Shown here: positions 1 to 7,647 of the stretch, in pieces
How the letters are laid out: each line of letters begins with the position of its first letter
How positions within the stretch are numbered: the stretch's first letter is position 1
Assembly: GCA_034414595.1 (NCBI GenBank)
Contig: DAOULY010000002.1
Location: 310,001-374,000, forward strand
From: DAOULY01 sp034414595
Lineage (GTDB): Bacteria > Chloroflexota > Dehalococcoidia > SZUA-161 > JAUWZY01
Reading direction: 5' to 3'
Length of the DNA stretch: 64,000 nt
Notes under the pieces: model-generated
The model's input: only the letters and a program-made list of their open reading frames with translations
The model's database searches: none
What the model was told of the DNA's origin: nothing
Made by a program: the position numbers and the translations under genes

Positions 1-1037
1 ACCACCGGAATAGCGATGGCCATCTGCTGGAATGCCTGCACGATCCCGCTGGCGATGACATCGACCCGGGCCAGTCCGCCAAATATGTTGACCAGCACCA
101 CCCGCACGTTGGGGTCTGAGGTCAGGATTGTGAATGCGTTGACCACACGCTCCGGGACGTTGAGCACGCCGATATCTAGGAAGTTGGCCGGCTCGCCACC
201 AGCCATCTTGATAGTATCCATCACCGACATGGCCAGGCCAGCGCCGTTGACCACGATGCCGATGCTGCCACCCATCTTAACATAGTTCTCAACAGCCATG
301 CTTTTGGCCTGGACCTCCAGCGGGTCCTCCTGCTCCGGGTCACGCAGCTCGGCGATATCACGGTGGCGGAAGAGAGCATTATCGTCGAAGTTTAATTTGG
401 CATCGAGGGCCAGGAAACGCCCATCCTGCGTCAGAACCAGGGGGTTGATCTCGGCCAGGGTGCAGTCCTTTTCCTGAAACAGCCGCGCCAGCCCGGACAT
501 GATCTCGGTTGCCTGCCTCACCTCCGCACCTTCCAGGTGCATGGCAAAGCACAGCTGGCGCCCTTGAAACGGGCGAAAGCCAAGCGCTGAATTGATGTGG
601 GCCTTGGCGATCTTCTCTGGACTCTGCTGCGCGATCTCCTCAATCTCCATGCCTCCAGCCTCGCTGGCCATCAGCACAGGCATTTTCTGCTGCGAATCGT
701 TAACTATGCCAAGGTAGAGCTGCCGCTTCACCTCGATGGCCTCCTCAACGAGCAGGGCGTTGATTGGCGCTCCTTCGGCTGAGGTCTGAGGTGTGATGAG
801 CCTAGTTCCGAGCAGACCTTCGGCGATCTGCTGCACCTGTTCAATGGAATTTGCCGTCTTGATGCCGCCGGCACGCCCCCGGCCCCCGGCGTGCACCTGG
901 GCCTTGAGCACTGCCGGCACCCCGATCTCGGCGGCGACCTCTCGGGCTTCAGCGGGGGTTGTTGCCACCTTGCCTCTGGGTATGGGAACTCCATACTGGG
1001 CTAAAAACTGCTTCGCCTGATATTCGTGTATCTTCAA
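1..1037 (-). CDS. sucC: Succinyl-CoA synthetase (ADP-forming) beta subunit, 3' end off the window
   Basis: Beta subunit of succinate-CoA ligase, the TCA-cycle enzyme coupling succinyl-CoA cleavage to ATP formation; it acts in the cytoplasm with SucD, which would lie beyond the left edge. The minus-strand reading opens with KIHEYQAKQFLAQYGVPIP, the usual N-terminus of the ATP-grasp domain, followed by the conserved KAQVHAGGRGRAGGIK loop. Further on it has EINPLVL and the GGxxRxDVIASGI stretch typical of the C-terminal CoA-ligase part. About 345 of the usual 380-390 residues are present, so the C-terminus is cut by the window edge. The start is a TTG at 1037, preceded at a good distance by AGGAGG, and it gives the expected family N-terminus. 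The gene reads away from tRNA-Ser. This is core chromosome flanking the island. Confidence 0.93.
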   Translation of the reverse strand, partial: MKIHEYQAKQFLAQYGVPIPRGKVATTPAEAREVAAEIGVPAVLKAQVHAGGRGRAGGIKTANSIEQVQQIAEGLLGTRLITPQTSAEGAPINALLVEEAIEVKRQLYLGIVNDSQQKMPVLMASEAGGMEIEEIAQQSPEKIAKAHINSALGFRPFQGRQLCFAMHLEGAEVRQATEIMSGLARLFQEKDCTLAEINPLVLTQDGRFLALDAKLNFDDNALFRHRDIAELRDPEQEDPLEVQAKSMAVENYVKMGGSIGIVVNGAGLAMSVMDTIKMAGGEPANFLDIGVLNVPERVVNAFTILTSDPNVRVVLVNIFGGLARVDVIASGIVQAFQQMAIAIPV

Positions 1038-1060
1038 GATTATCCTCCTGCCATAAAAAG

Positions 1061-1144
1061 CGGAGGGGGTGGGATTCGAACCCACGGGGCTCATCGCCCA
1101 GCGGTTTTCAAGACCGCCACCATAGACCTCTCGGTCACCCCTCC
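1061..1144 (-). tRNA. tRNA-Ser (anticodon UGA)
   Basis: A complete serine tRNA on the minus strand. The acceptor strands GGAGGGG and CCCCTCC pair over 7 bp with discriminator G. There is a D-arm, an anticodon stem with loop CTTGAAA (anticodon TGA), the long class II variable arm expected of tRNA-Ser, and a T-arm with GGTTCGAAT. CCA is not encoded. It is the attachment site of the adjacent island: the 39 bp from anticodon loop to 5' end are duplicated at 26771-26809. Its upstream DNA is therefore island-derived and its present promoter is not the ancestral one. A weak TATAAG lies about 26 nt upstream. Confidence 0.96.
1106..1144. repeat. attL core: 39-bp direct repeat inside tRNA-Ser
   Basis: This segment, the 5' half of tRNA-Ser from the anticodon loop to the first base, is identical to 26771-26809 in the same orientation. 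Identity stops exactly at the tRNA 5' end (1145 is g, 26810 is c) and at 1105/26770 on the other side. Together with the integrase remnant at 1222-1560, this is the signature of site-specific integration into a tRNA gene. Confidence 0.9.
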
Positions 1145-1205
1145 GATGCACTTTTTGAAGCTAAATTTCCTTATACTATCCACCTGAAAGATTTACATAA
1201 CTGCG

Positions 1206-1229
1206 TTTAGCTAACATTTAGCTAACGGA
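1206..1229. repeat. Paired GCTAAC sites, candidate integrase arm-binding sites (left)
   Basis: TTTAGCTAAC occurs twice with an 11-bp period (1206-1215 and 1217-1226), overlapping the integrase stop codon and lying about 65 bp inside the attL core. A matching pair with the same period lies inside the right end at 26635-26654; over 20 bp the two pairs differ at two positions. Helically phased sites near both ends of an island suggest recombinase arm sites. That role is inferred. Confidence 0.45.
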
Positions 1230-1560
1230 TTGTAATCGGCTCACTCTCAACCAACCCTAGGCCGATTACCTCTTCAAAGCGCCGCGCGGCGGCCTCCTGC
1301 AAGTTGGGCACCACGTGACTATACAGATCTAAAGTAATCGAGACCGTGCTGTGGCCCAACCGTTCGGAGACAATTTTGGGGTGAACATTGGCTGCTAACA
1401 TAAGCACGGCATGGATATGGCGAAGCCCGTGAAAAGTCAGTTCATTCAAGCCGACCTCTTTTGCCTTATTACGGAATACCCTAGTAATTGTATCAGGTCT
1501 AATAGGTGTACCGTCAACATGCGAGAATACCAGGTCTGTATCCTTTGGCTCACTCCCCGA
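1222..1560 (-). pseudogene. Tyrosine-recombinase (phage-type integrase), C-terminal remnant
   Basis: Only the catalytic C-terminal third of a tyrosine integrase is left, about 112 residues. Upstream of the first ATG (1449) the same frame continues through DLVFSHVDGTPIRPDT, typical of the region before box II. HGLRH (box II), LGHSTVSITLDLYSHV (box III with the nucleophilic Tyr) and the usual charged C-terminus follow. The N-terminal SAM-like domain and the box I Arg are missing. The frame breaks at about 1560, just after the stop codon of the UPF0261 gene, so a deletion has joined the two. It cannot be an active recombinase by itself. Its place next to tRNA-Ser and the 39-bp repeat marks it as the integrase of the island. 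Confidence 0.85.
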
Positions 1561-1563
1561 CGC

Positions 1564-2775
1564 TCACATCATCTTATCAAAAAGGGCCATGACTGTCTCA
1601 GAGAATGCGGGGTCATTAATGTTCGCATCTATCTCCACAACCTCGACCTTCGGCTCAATATGTTGCTTAAACGAATTTGCCAAAGCCTCGCGCCCGTCTG
1701 GGTCGTACCACGGGCCACCTGGCTGATCAAGTTCAGAGACGCCCTGGAGAGGGAGAACTACCGCTACTGGCCCGGTGGCCCGATTCAACTTCTGTGCCAT
1801 CAACTTCCCTATTTCAGCCTTTTCCTCCTTGGTTAGTATCACTCCTGTAAGGTTTGGGTTGTGCCCGCGTGTGGTGCGGCTTTTTAAATGAGCTGGCAAC
1901 GCTTCGGGTGGCCCCGTCCAAGCGAAGTTGTCAGTACCCCCAGGAGCCGCAATAAGAGGGATTCCCTTTCTGGCCGCGGCTTCCAGCCTGCTTGGTCCCA
2001 CGCTGAAAGATGAGCCGGTTATCTGGCAGCCCAGATCAAAGAGGCACAGGTCCAAGGCTACAGCGATCAGGCCTTCATCGATGAGCCGTTCCAGAGTCAA
2101 GCCTCCCAGGCCACTTGTATGAAACACCGCAACCTCGTAGCCTCTTGCTTCCAGCTGTGGCTTGATCTGGGGGACATAGCTGAAGCTGACCGAACCCATA
2201 GTGGTGATGCCAATTATGGACTTTTCCGTGGCTACTTCCGTGGCTGTCTCCATCATCCCCGCAATCGCCCCAACCGCGGTATCGAGCGTCGCTTTGCTTA
2301 TCACATTGAGCCCCCATAACCCGGCAACACACTCGGCCATTACCTGGCCCTTGCCCACCATTCCTGCGGTGACAAAGGGAGTAAACGCCACAGTGGAGAG
2401 CATGAGCTTGGGCACACTGAGCGGCAAGGTCCTCATCACTCCCAGCCCGAGCCAGGTGCCCATGGTGCCACCTAAGGCGATAACGCCATGCAATTTGCCA
2501 GCGTAGCACAGCTCCTGAGCAACCTTTGCTGCCCCTCTTTCCATCACGGCGATCCCCTTGTCTTCATCACCGAGGGCAATAACTCCGTTCAGGCTTGTCC
2601 CTGCAGCCTCGGCTACTTGCTCACGGCTGACGTCAGGTGGGAACAGTGGCTGGCCCAGAATGCCACCATCTATGACCACAGCTTTATATCCCCTGCTTTC
2701 TATACGCTCCTTGATATACCTGATTTCCTCCCCTTTGGTGTCCAGAGTACCTACAATAGCCATAGTCTTCGTCAT
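1564..2775 (-). CDS. UPF0261 / Tm-1-like ATP-binding protein (copy 1)
   Basis: A 403-residue member of the UPF0261 (Tm-1-like) family, whose biochemical role in bacteria is not established. The N-terminal part has the family signature GTLDTKGEE and a Gly-rich GVIALGGTMGTWLGLGVM stretch, which in the plant homologue Tm-1 belongs to a nucleotide-binding domain. The C-terminal half holds GIPLIAAPGGTDNF, RTTRGHNPN and PLQGVSELD, also family hallmarks. Length is normal. AAGGAGGTGAT sits 5-6 nt before the ATG, an excellent ribosome binding site. The stop abuts the truncated integrase. It is transcribed towards attL. A second, clearly divergent paralogue lies at 3553-4791 in the same orientation, suggesting the two form a functional pair. 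The family is often found with catabolic genes, so involvement in degradation is an inference from context only. Confidence 0.85.
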   Translation of the reverse strand: MTKTMAIVGTLDTKGEEIRYIKERIESRGYKAVVIDGGILGQPLFPPDVSREQVAEAAGTSLNGVIALGDEDKGIAVMERGAAKVAQELCYAGKLHGVIALGGTMGTWLGLGVMRTLPLSVPKLMLSTVAFTPFVTAGMVGKGQVMAECVAGLWGLNVISKATLDTAVGAIAGMMETATEVATEKSIIGITTMGSVSFSYVPQIKPQLEARGYEVAVFHTSGLGGLTLERLIDEGLIAVALDLCLFDLGCQITGSSFSVGPSRLEAAARKGIPLIAAPGGTDNFAWTGPPEALPAHLKSRTTRGHNPNLTGVILTKEEKAEIGKLMAQKLNRATGPVAVVLPLQGVSELDQPGGPWYDPDGREALANSFKQHIEPKVEVVEIDANINDPAFSETVMALFDKMM

Positions 2776-3552
2776 CGGAGATCACCTCCTTCTTGACTCA
2801 TCATATTACCAGATGATGGTTGCTGCTTCCACAGTGAATTCCAAGTCATTGATATGCACTCAAACTCTCTGACCTTGACCCTGGAATCCTTGTTTCTCTT
2901 CAGACCCTCGATAAATAGTTCATCGGTCCGGGTCGTAGAATAACCCCTTTAGCTTATCACGCTGACGTAAAAAGTGGTAATGAGCACCACTGTTGGCAGA
3001 TGAAGACAGGACTGAAAATATCCTGCACCTCATGCCTCACCTCCGACAGATACGAGATTTTACAAAACTTCGATTTGTGTGAAGCGGATGGCCGAGGCCC
3101 TTCACGTAGGAGATTTGACAAAATACTCTTTTGCAAAGCACAAGTGGGGGTTGAGATTGACCTATATCATAGAGCTTGCTTATCGTAGGTAACAAAACGA
3201 TGAAATGTTCAACTCAAGATCGCGAACCCGAAGGGGGTCGAGGCCGGCAGCACCTGCAATATGTCTGGGAAAAGGAGGTATTGGCTCGTTCGAACCGCGT
3301 TGGGACAGGTACTCCTTGTGTGAAAAGACGCCCAGGGCAGGGGTACTACAACCCCTGAGGTATTGCCGTAATTTACCGTGTTCGAATCTGATAGTGTTTC
3401 CACTGCTTCTAGCAACGGCAAACAACCTGGAAGCAGCCTCTTGTGCTCAGACCTACTGCAACACAGCATATCAGTCAAGTTCAGCAACGAAGCTGCCTGT
3501 AGTGTCCATTCTTCTCAGTACCAAGGAATCCCATTCTTGCAATTACCTAACA
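2776..3552. other. Non-coding gap between the two UPF0261 genes
   Basis: No convincing gene is seen. An imperfect hairpin lies at 3079-3105 (GTGAAG...CTTCAC, with a GGCC/GGCC inner stem). It is flanked by short direct repeats GAGATTTTACAAAA (3054-3067) and GAGATTTGACAAAA (near 3110-3123). The open frame at 3180-3425 on the minus strand has no recognisable motif and no ribosome binding site. The size of the gap and its decayed look suggest remains of a lost gene or small mobile unit. Confidence 0.4.
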
Positions 3553-4791
3553 CTACTTGAGTTCGTGATGGTTCCTCATCATCTCATCAAGCGCGGTGAC
3601 CAAAGCAAGGGCAAAATCGGGATCCTCAATCCAGGCGTCGATTTCCCTGATCTCGATGTCCTGTCCCAGATGCCTTCTCAACTCAGCTACGAATGCCCTA
3701 TTGGCCTGGGGATCGTCAAGGGGCCTTCCCTCACCATCAAAGGAGGACCATCCCCGCAGTGGTATAAGGAATTTCACCGGGCCCTTCGCCTCGTTCACCT
3801 TGTCAGCTATGGTTCTTGCTACAGCGGTCAACTCCTCAACATTCGACCTCAGCAGCACTCTCAACTCGTCGATCTGATAGCTCTTGCGCTCTTTGTACTC
3901 CGGCTTGTACTTTGACCGAGGTGGACTGATGAAATCGAGGCCGCCGGGGGCGATGACCTGGGGGATACCCCTCCTTCCTGCTGCTTCCAGCCTTTGAGGG
4001 CTGGCCGCCCGCGACCCGTCACAGAGGGCATCGATCAACCCACCCGGTGAAAGGTCTATCACCGCTTGAAACAGCCCCTGCTCTACCATCTCCTCCATGG
4101 CAGTATCACCTATGCCCGTGGCCGTGAACACGCTCACCTGATAGCCCCTCTGCTCCAGCAACTGCCTGATATACTGGATAGTCTTGGCACTGACGCCGAG
4201 CTCGGTAACTGCCACTGGGGGCCTCTGCGGAGCGAGGGCTGGCGCCATCAGGTCAGCGGATTCGACCATGGCACAAATGGCGCTCGCAGCCTGGATCAGC
4301 AGCATCTTGAGCGCGTCGCTGAGGCCGGCGATGTCCACCACCGTGTGCATCATGGTTATGTCTTTGGTGCCAAAATACCTGCTGGCAAAGCCCCTTTGCG
4401 CGGCATTGCTGGAGACCATGAACTTGGGCACACCGAACGGTAGCGCCTTCATAACGCTTGTACCGATGAAGGTGCCTGTGGCACCGCCTATAGAGATAAT
4501 GCCATCTAATTTGCCTATAACATACAGTTCCTTGACTTTGTTAACCGCCCCCTCCAATATTATCCGATTTATCTTGTGTCTGTCGGTAGAACGCCTGATC
4601 TCTTCTATGCTACCGCCACCGGCCCGGGCAACCTCATCACAGGTGATATCGGCCACCAGTAAGGGTTCACCACCCATGCCGATATCAACAACCACCGTCT
4701 TATGGCCTCTTTGTTCCACATGTCTTTTGACGAGACCCATCTCCTCTGCCTTGGTATCAAGCGTGCCCACGATAACTATGGACTTAGTCAC
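3553..4791 (-). CDS. UPF0261 / Tm-1-like ATP-binding protein (copy 2)
   Basis: A 412-residue second UPF0261 protein. It shares the family opening (IVIVGTLDTKAEE), the Gly-rich GIISIGGATGTFIGTSVMK segment and the C-terminal APGGLDFISPP and PLRGWSSFD motifs with the copy at 1564-2775. Elsewhere it has diverged strongly, so this is an old duplication rather than a recent one. It starts at ATG 4791 (TKSIVIVG) with GAGGAGGGCGCGG upstream. It lies between the other UPF0261 gene, 0.8 kb downstream in the same direction, and a divergent SDR gene 200 bp upstream. The intergenic space to the SDR gene must carry promoters for both. No catalytic activity can be assigned from sequence; an enzyme or binding role in the island's catabolic pathway is conjecture. 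Confidence 0.85.
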   Translation of the reverse strand: MTKSIVIVGTLDTKAEEMGLVKRHVEQRGHKTVVVDIGMGGEPLLVADITCDEVARAGGGSIEEIRRSTDRHKINRIILEGAVNKVKELYVIGKLDGIISIGGATGTFIGTSVMKALPFGVPKFMVSSNAAQRGFASRYFGTKDITMMHTVVDIAGLSDALKMLLIQAASAICAMVESADLMAPALAPQRPPVAVTELGVSAKTIQYIRQLLEQRGYQVSVFTATGIGDTAMEEMVEQGLFQAVIDLSPGGLIDALCDGSRAASPQRLEAAGRRGIPQVIAPGGLDFISPPRSKYKPEYKERKSYQIDELRVLLRSNVEELTAVARTIADKVNEAKGPVKFLIPLRGWSSFDGEGRPLDDPQANRAFVAELRRHLGQDIEIREIDAWIEDPDFALALVTALDEMMRNHHELK

Positions 4792-4988
4792 CGCGCCCTC
4801 CTCAACACCAGACCTACCTATGTCTCAAAGTCTGGCTCCGCATTATGATAGTGTCGCTGGCATCCTGAAGTCAAGGCTCCGTAGCAGCCATCTCTTGACA
4901 GAGCGACAAAACCGTGTATAGGATAGGGGCGAAACTAAGTTAGAGCTGGTAACAAAGGCCGAAGAAAAGGGCCTGCTATAGGGGGGGT

Positions 4989-5741
4989 ATGAAATTAGAG
5001 GGTAAAGTAGTAATAGTCACCGGCAGCGCCAGAGGTATCGGCAAAGCCTGCTGTCTGAGGTTGGCCCGTGAGGGAGCCAAAGTCGTAGTCGCTGACATCG
5101 CAGATACGACGAGCACGGTCAAGGAAATCGAAGAGGATGGTGGCACTGCCATCGGTCTCAAGGTCGATGTCTCCAGTGAGCAGGACACCTTGCGCATGGC
5201 TGAGGATACCGTATCCAGGTTCGGCAGGATCGACGTCCTGTTCAACAATGCTGCTATTTTCTACGGGGTAAAGGACACACCATTTGAGGAACTCGATCCC
5301 AAGGACTGGGATAGAGTAATGGCGGTGAATGTGAAAGGAGGCTGGCTCTGTGCCAGGGCAGTGGTGCCGTATATGAAAAAGCAGGGCAAGGGCAAGATCA
5401 TAAACATGACCTCAGGAGCTGCATTTCACGCTCTGCCCAAGATGATGCATTATCTCGCTTCCAAGGGTGCAATCATCACCATGACCCGGGCCATGGCCAA
5501 TGAGCTCGGCGAGCACAATATCTGCGTTAATGCCTTAGCCCCGGGCTTTGTCCTCTCCGAAGCAGGGTTGCAGCTGAGGACAGAGGAGCAAACACGAGAA
5601 CGAGTCAAGACCACGCAGTGCATTAAGCGCCCAGAACTGCCGGAAGACCTCGCTGGCGCTGTGGTTTTCCTGGCCTCCGATGATGCTGATATGATGACGG
5701 GACAGACGATGGTGGTTGATGGCGGCCAGGTAAAACATTGA
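4989..5741 (+). CDS. Short-chain dehydrogenase/reductase (SDR)
   Basis: A 250-residue classical SDR, an NAD(P)-dependent oxidoreductase of the FabG/3-hydroxyacyl dehydrogenase type. It shows the Rossmann motif TGSARGIGKA near residue 11, NNAA near residue 87, the catalytic Ser in INMTSGAA, the YLASK motif (Tyr and Lys), and a C-terminal GQTMVVDGG typical of the family. Length and motif order are normal and all catalytic residues are present. A G-rich ribosome binding site (GGGGGG) precedes the ATG. It begins a plus-strand run: the PEP-swivelling protein follows 49 bp later, so the two are probably co-transcribed. The substrate is likely an alcohol or 3-hydroxyacyl-CoA from the island's pathway, but the sequence does not say which. 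Confidence 0.9.
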   Translation: MKLEGKVVIVTGSARGIGKACCLRLAREGAKVVVADIADTTSTVKEIEEDGGTAIGLKVDVSSEQDTLRMAEDTVSRFGRIDVLFNNAAIFYGVKDTPFEELDPKDWDRVMAVNVKGGWLCARAVVPYMKKQGKGKIINMTSGAAFHALPKMMHYLASKGAIITMTRAMANELGEHNICVNALAPGFVLSEAGLQLRTEEQTRERVKTTQCIKRPELPEDLAGAVVFLASDDADMMTGQTMVVDGGQVKH

Positions 5742-5790
5742 CACTATAGCCAGATTGTGCTAAAATTCCGCCAACAAAAAGAGGAGGTGG

Positions 5791-7464
5791 ATGATGGCCT
5801 ACGGGTTGACCCTCTACGATTTCGTGCCCGAGCGAGACTTAGACCCCAATAACTACAAGGTGTGGTTCTGCGATGTGGCACATAGTTATCCTGTGTGGTC
5901 CCCGTTCTATGCACAGCTGTGGATGACCACTTACAATGCCATTATGGCTGCGGCTGCGGACAAACTGAGCTATCCTCGAGGCCGGGGCTGGCACTGGCGG
6001 CTGCACAATGGCTACGGCTATGCCACTGTGGTATTAGCCCGGGAGGAAGATGTCCCAGCACGAGAAGACAAGTTCCGAGAGGTAATGGCTCCGATCATTG
6101 ATGACCCGTTCAAGTTCGTCTCCGACATGAGAGCGGAGGCACAAGGTTGGTGGCCACCGCTATGGGCTTTGGATGTGGGCAAGATGTCGGACTGGGAGCT
6201 ACACCAGCACATGCTGGACTGTTTTGTCTGGTGGGATCGGGCGATGTATTCCTACTTCTACGGCCTCTATGCTACCTGCGCCGGCTATATTCTCTTCCGA
6301 ACCATGGCTCAGGATCTGACCGGGCTCAGCCACACCGATGAGCTGTATGAGAAGCTGATGGGTGGCTTCAGTAACGAGGCTCTGGAGTCTAACAGGGAGT
6401 TAGCCAGGCTTGCCGGCCGTGCCATAGAGCTCAAACTCGAGGACACCCTCAAGCTCTCCGATGAGCAAGTCCTGTCGGCCATGGAGCAGAGCGACGCTGG
6501 AAGGCAGTGGCTCAAGGAATTCCATGAATTCCTCAACGTTCACGGTTGGCGTTGTATCCGGCTGTGGGATGTGAACACTCCCACCTGGGTGGAGAAGCCG
6601 AGCGTGGTGGTACCCACCATAAGGGAGATGTTGGCCACCAAAGGTGTTCATGGCCCGGAAGCCGAGCGTGAGCGCCACGTCAGGGCGCGTGAGGAAGCGA
6701 CGCAGGAATTTCTGGCCAAGGTGCCCCTCGATGACAAGGAGTGGATGGGTAAGCTGCTGGTGGCAGCCCAGGCGGCCAACACCTATGAGGAAGACGAGTG
6801 CTACTGGAGGGAGCTAGTGGTAGCTGCCATCCTGCGGCGCTGCCTGATGGAGCTGAGCGGAAGGCTGGTCAAGGCCGGGGTGATGGATGACACAGAGGAT
6901 ATTTGGATGCTGATGCGCGACGAGATAAAATTGGCCTCGACAAATATGGACAAGTACGACCTGCGTAGTACCATCAAGACCCGCAGGGAAGAATATGAGA
7001 GTTATCGAAAGCTTATGCCTGGCACCGAGGAGGTACCTCCGGGCTTTGGTGATTTCTCCCAGGCCCCAGTACTGGCAGGCGCGGATCCAGTTCTGAGCAT
7101 CTCCTTTGCTATGCCAGTGGCCAGTGCTGATGAGGTTGGAGCCACGTGTGTTGGCGCCGCCGGCGCTCGCGGGATGGTTGAGGGCGTTGCCCGCGTGCTC
7201 ATGGATCCCGAGACGGAGATGCATCAGCTTCAGCCAGGGGAGATACTGGTTTGCCCCATGACTACGGTCGCAGTGACACCGATTTTTGCCATCATCAAGG
7301 GGGCAGTAACCGATTCCGGAGGAGCCCTGTCTCATCCCGTGATCGTAGGCCGAGAGTATGGTGTGCCCACGGTTGCCGGCTGCGGCGATGCAACCAAGAA
7401 AATTAAGACTGGGCAGCGAGTCAGGGTTGATGGCAATCTGCTCCGAGTCTATACCTTGGATTAG
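5791..7464 (+). CDS. PEP-synthase/phenylphosphate-synthase-like protein with C-terminal phospho-His domain (copy 1)
   Basis: 557 residues. The last ~100 form the swivelling phosphohistidine domain of PEP-utilising enzymes, with TDSGGALSHPVIVGREYG carrying the phospho-accepting His and GQRVRVDG near the end. The preceding ~450 residues are rich in Trp and Tyr and resemble the substrate-binding part of such synthases. There is no ATP-grasp (PPDK_N) domain in this protein, and no gene for one in the window. Known relatives built this way need a separate ATP-binding subunit (phenylphosphate synthase PpsA with PpsB) or carry it fused (rifampin phosphotransferase). Phosphotransfer to a phenol-like or other small substrate is therefore plausible but incomplete as seen. 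GAGGAGGTGG precedes ATGATG. It probably belongs to the SDR operon. A homologue of similar length lies at 18335-19990. Confidence 0.8.
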   Translation: MMAYGLTLYDFVPERDLDPNNYKVWFCDVAHSYPVWSPFYAQLWMTTYNAIMAAAADKLSYPRGRGWHWRLHNGYGYATVVLAREEDVPAREDKFREVMAPIIDDPFKFVSDMRAEAQGWWPPLWALDVGKMSDWELHQHMLDCFVWWDRAMYSYFYGLYATCAGYILFRTMAQDLTGLSHTDELYEKLMGGFSNEALESNRELARLAGRAIELKLEDTLKLSDEQVLSAMEQSDAGRQWLKEFHEFLNVHGWRCIRLWDVNTPTWVEKPSVVVPTIREMLATKGVHGPEAERERHVRAREEATQEFLAKVPLDDKEWMGKLLVAAQAANTYEEDECYWRELVVAAILRRCLMELSGRLVKAGVMDDTEDIWMLMRDEIKLASTNMDKYDLRSTIKTRREEYESYRKLMPGTEEVPPGFGDFSQAPVLAGADPVLSISFAMPVASADEVGATCVGAAGARGMVEGVARVLMDPETEMHQLQPGEILVCPMTTVAVTPIFAIIKGAVTDSGGALSHPVIVGREYGVPTVAGCGDATKKIKTGQRVRVDGNLLRVYTLD

Positions 7465-7647
7465 CGGCGTCATAAGGCCAGGGCGAATTTAAGAATATGC
7501 GGTTTGTTCTGAGGTTGTTTGCCCGATAGCGCTGACTATTTCCATATTCAGCCCGTGTTCCAAGCGGGAAGAATATGGTATTGTATATTCGCAGCCTCAC
7601 TGAAAAGGGAATTTGTGTGCCATTCAAAGCCAAGAGGGAGGGCCTAA

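Noticed and set aside
3180..3425. Protein-coding gene on the minus strand in the UPF0261 gap
   Set aside because: No family motif, no ribosome binding site, and competing frames of equal length on both strands.
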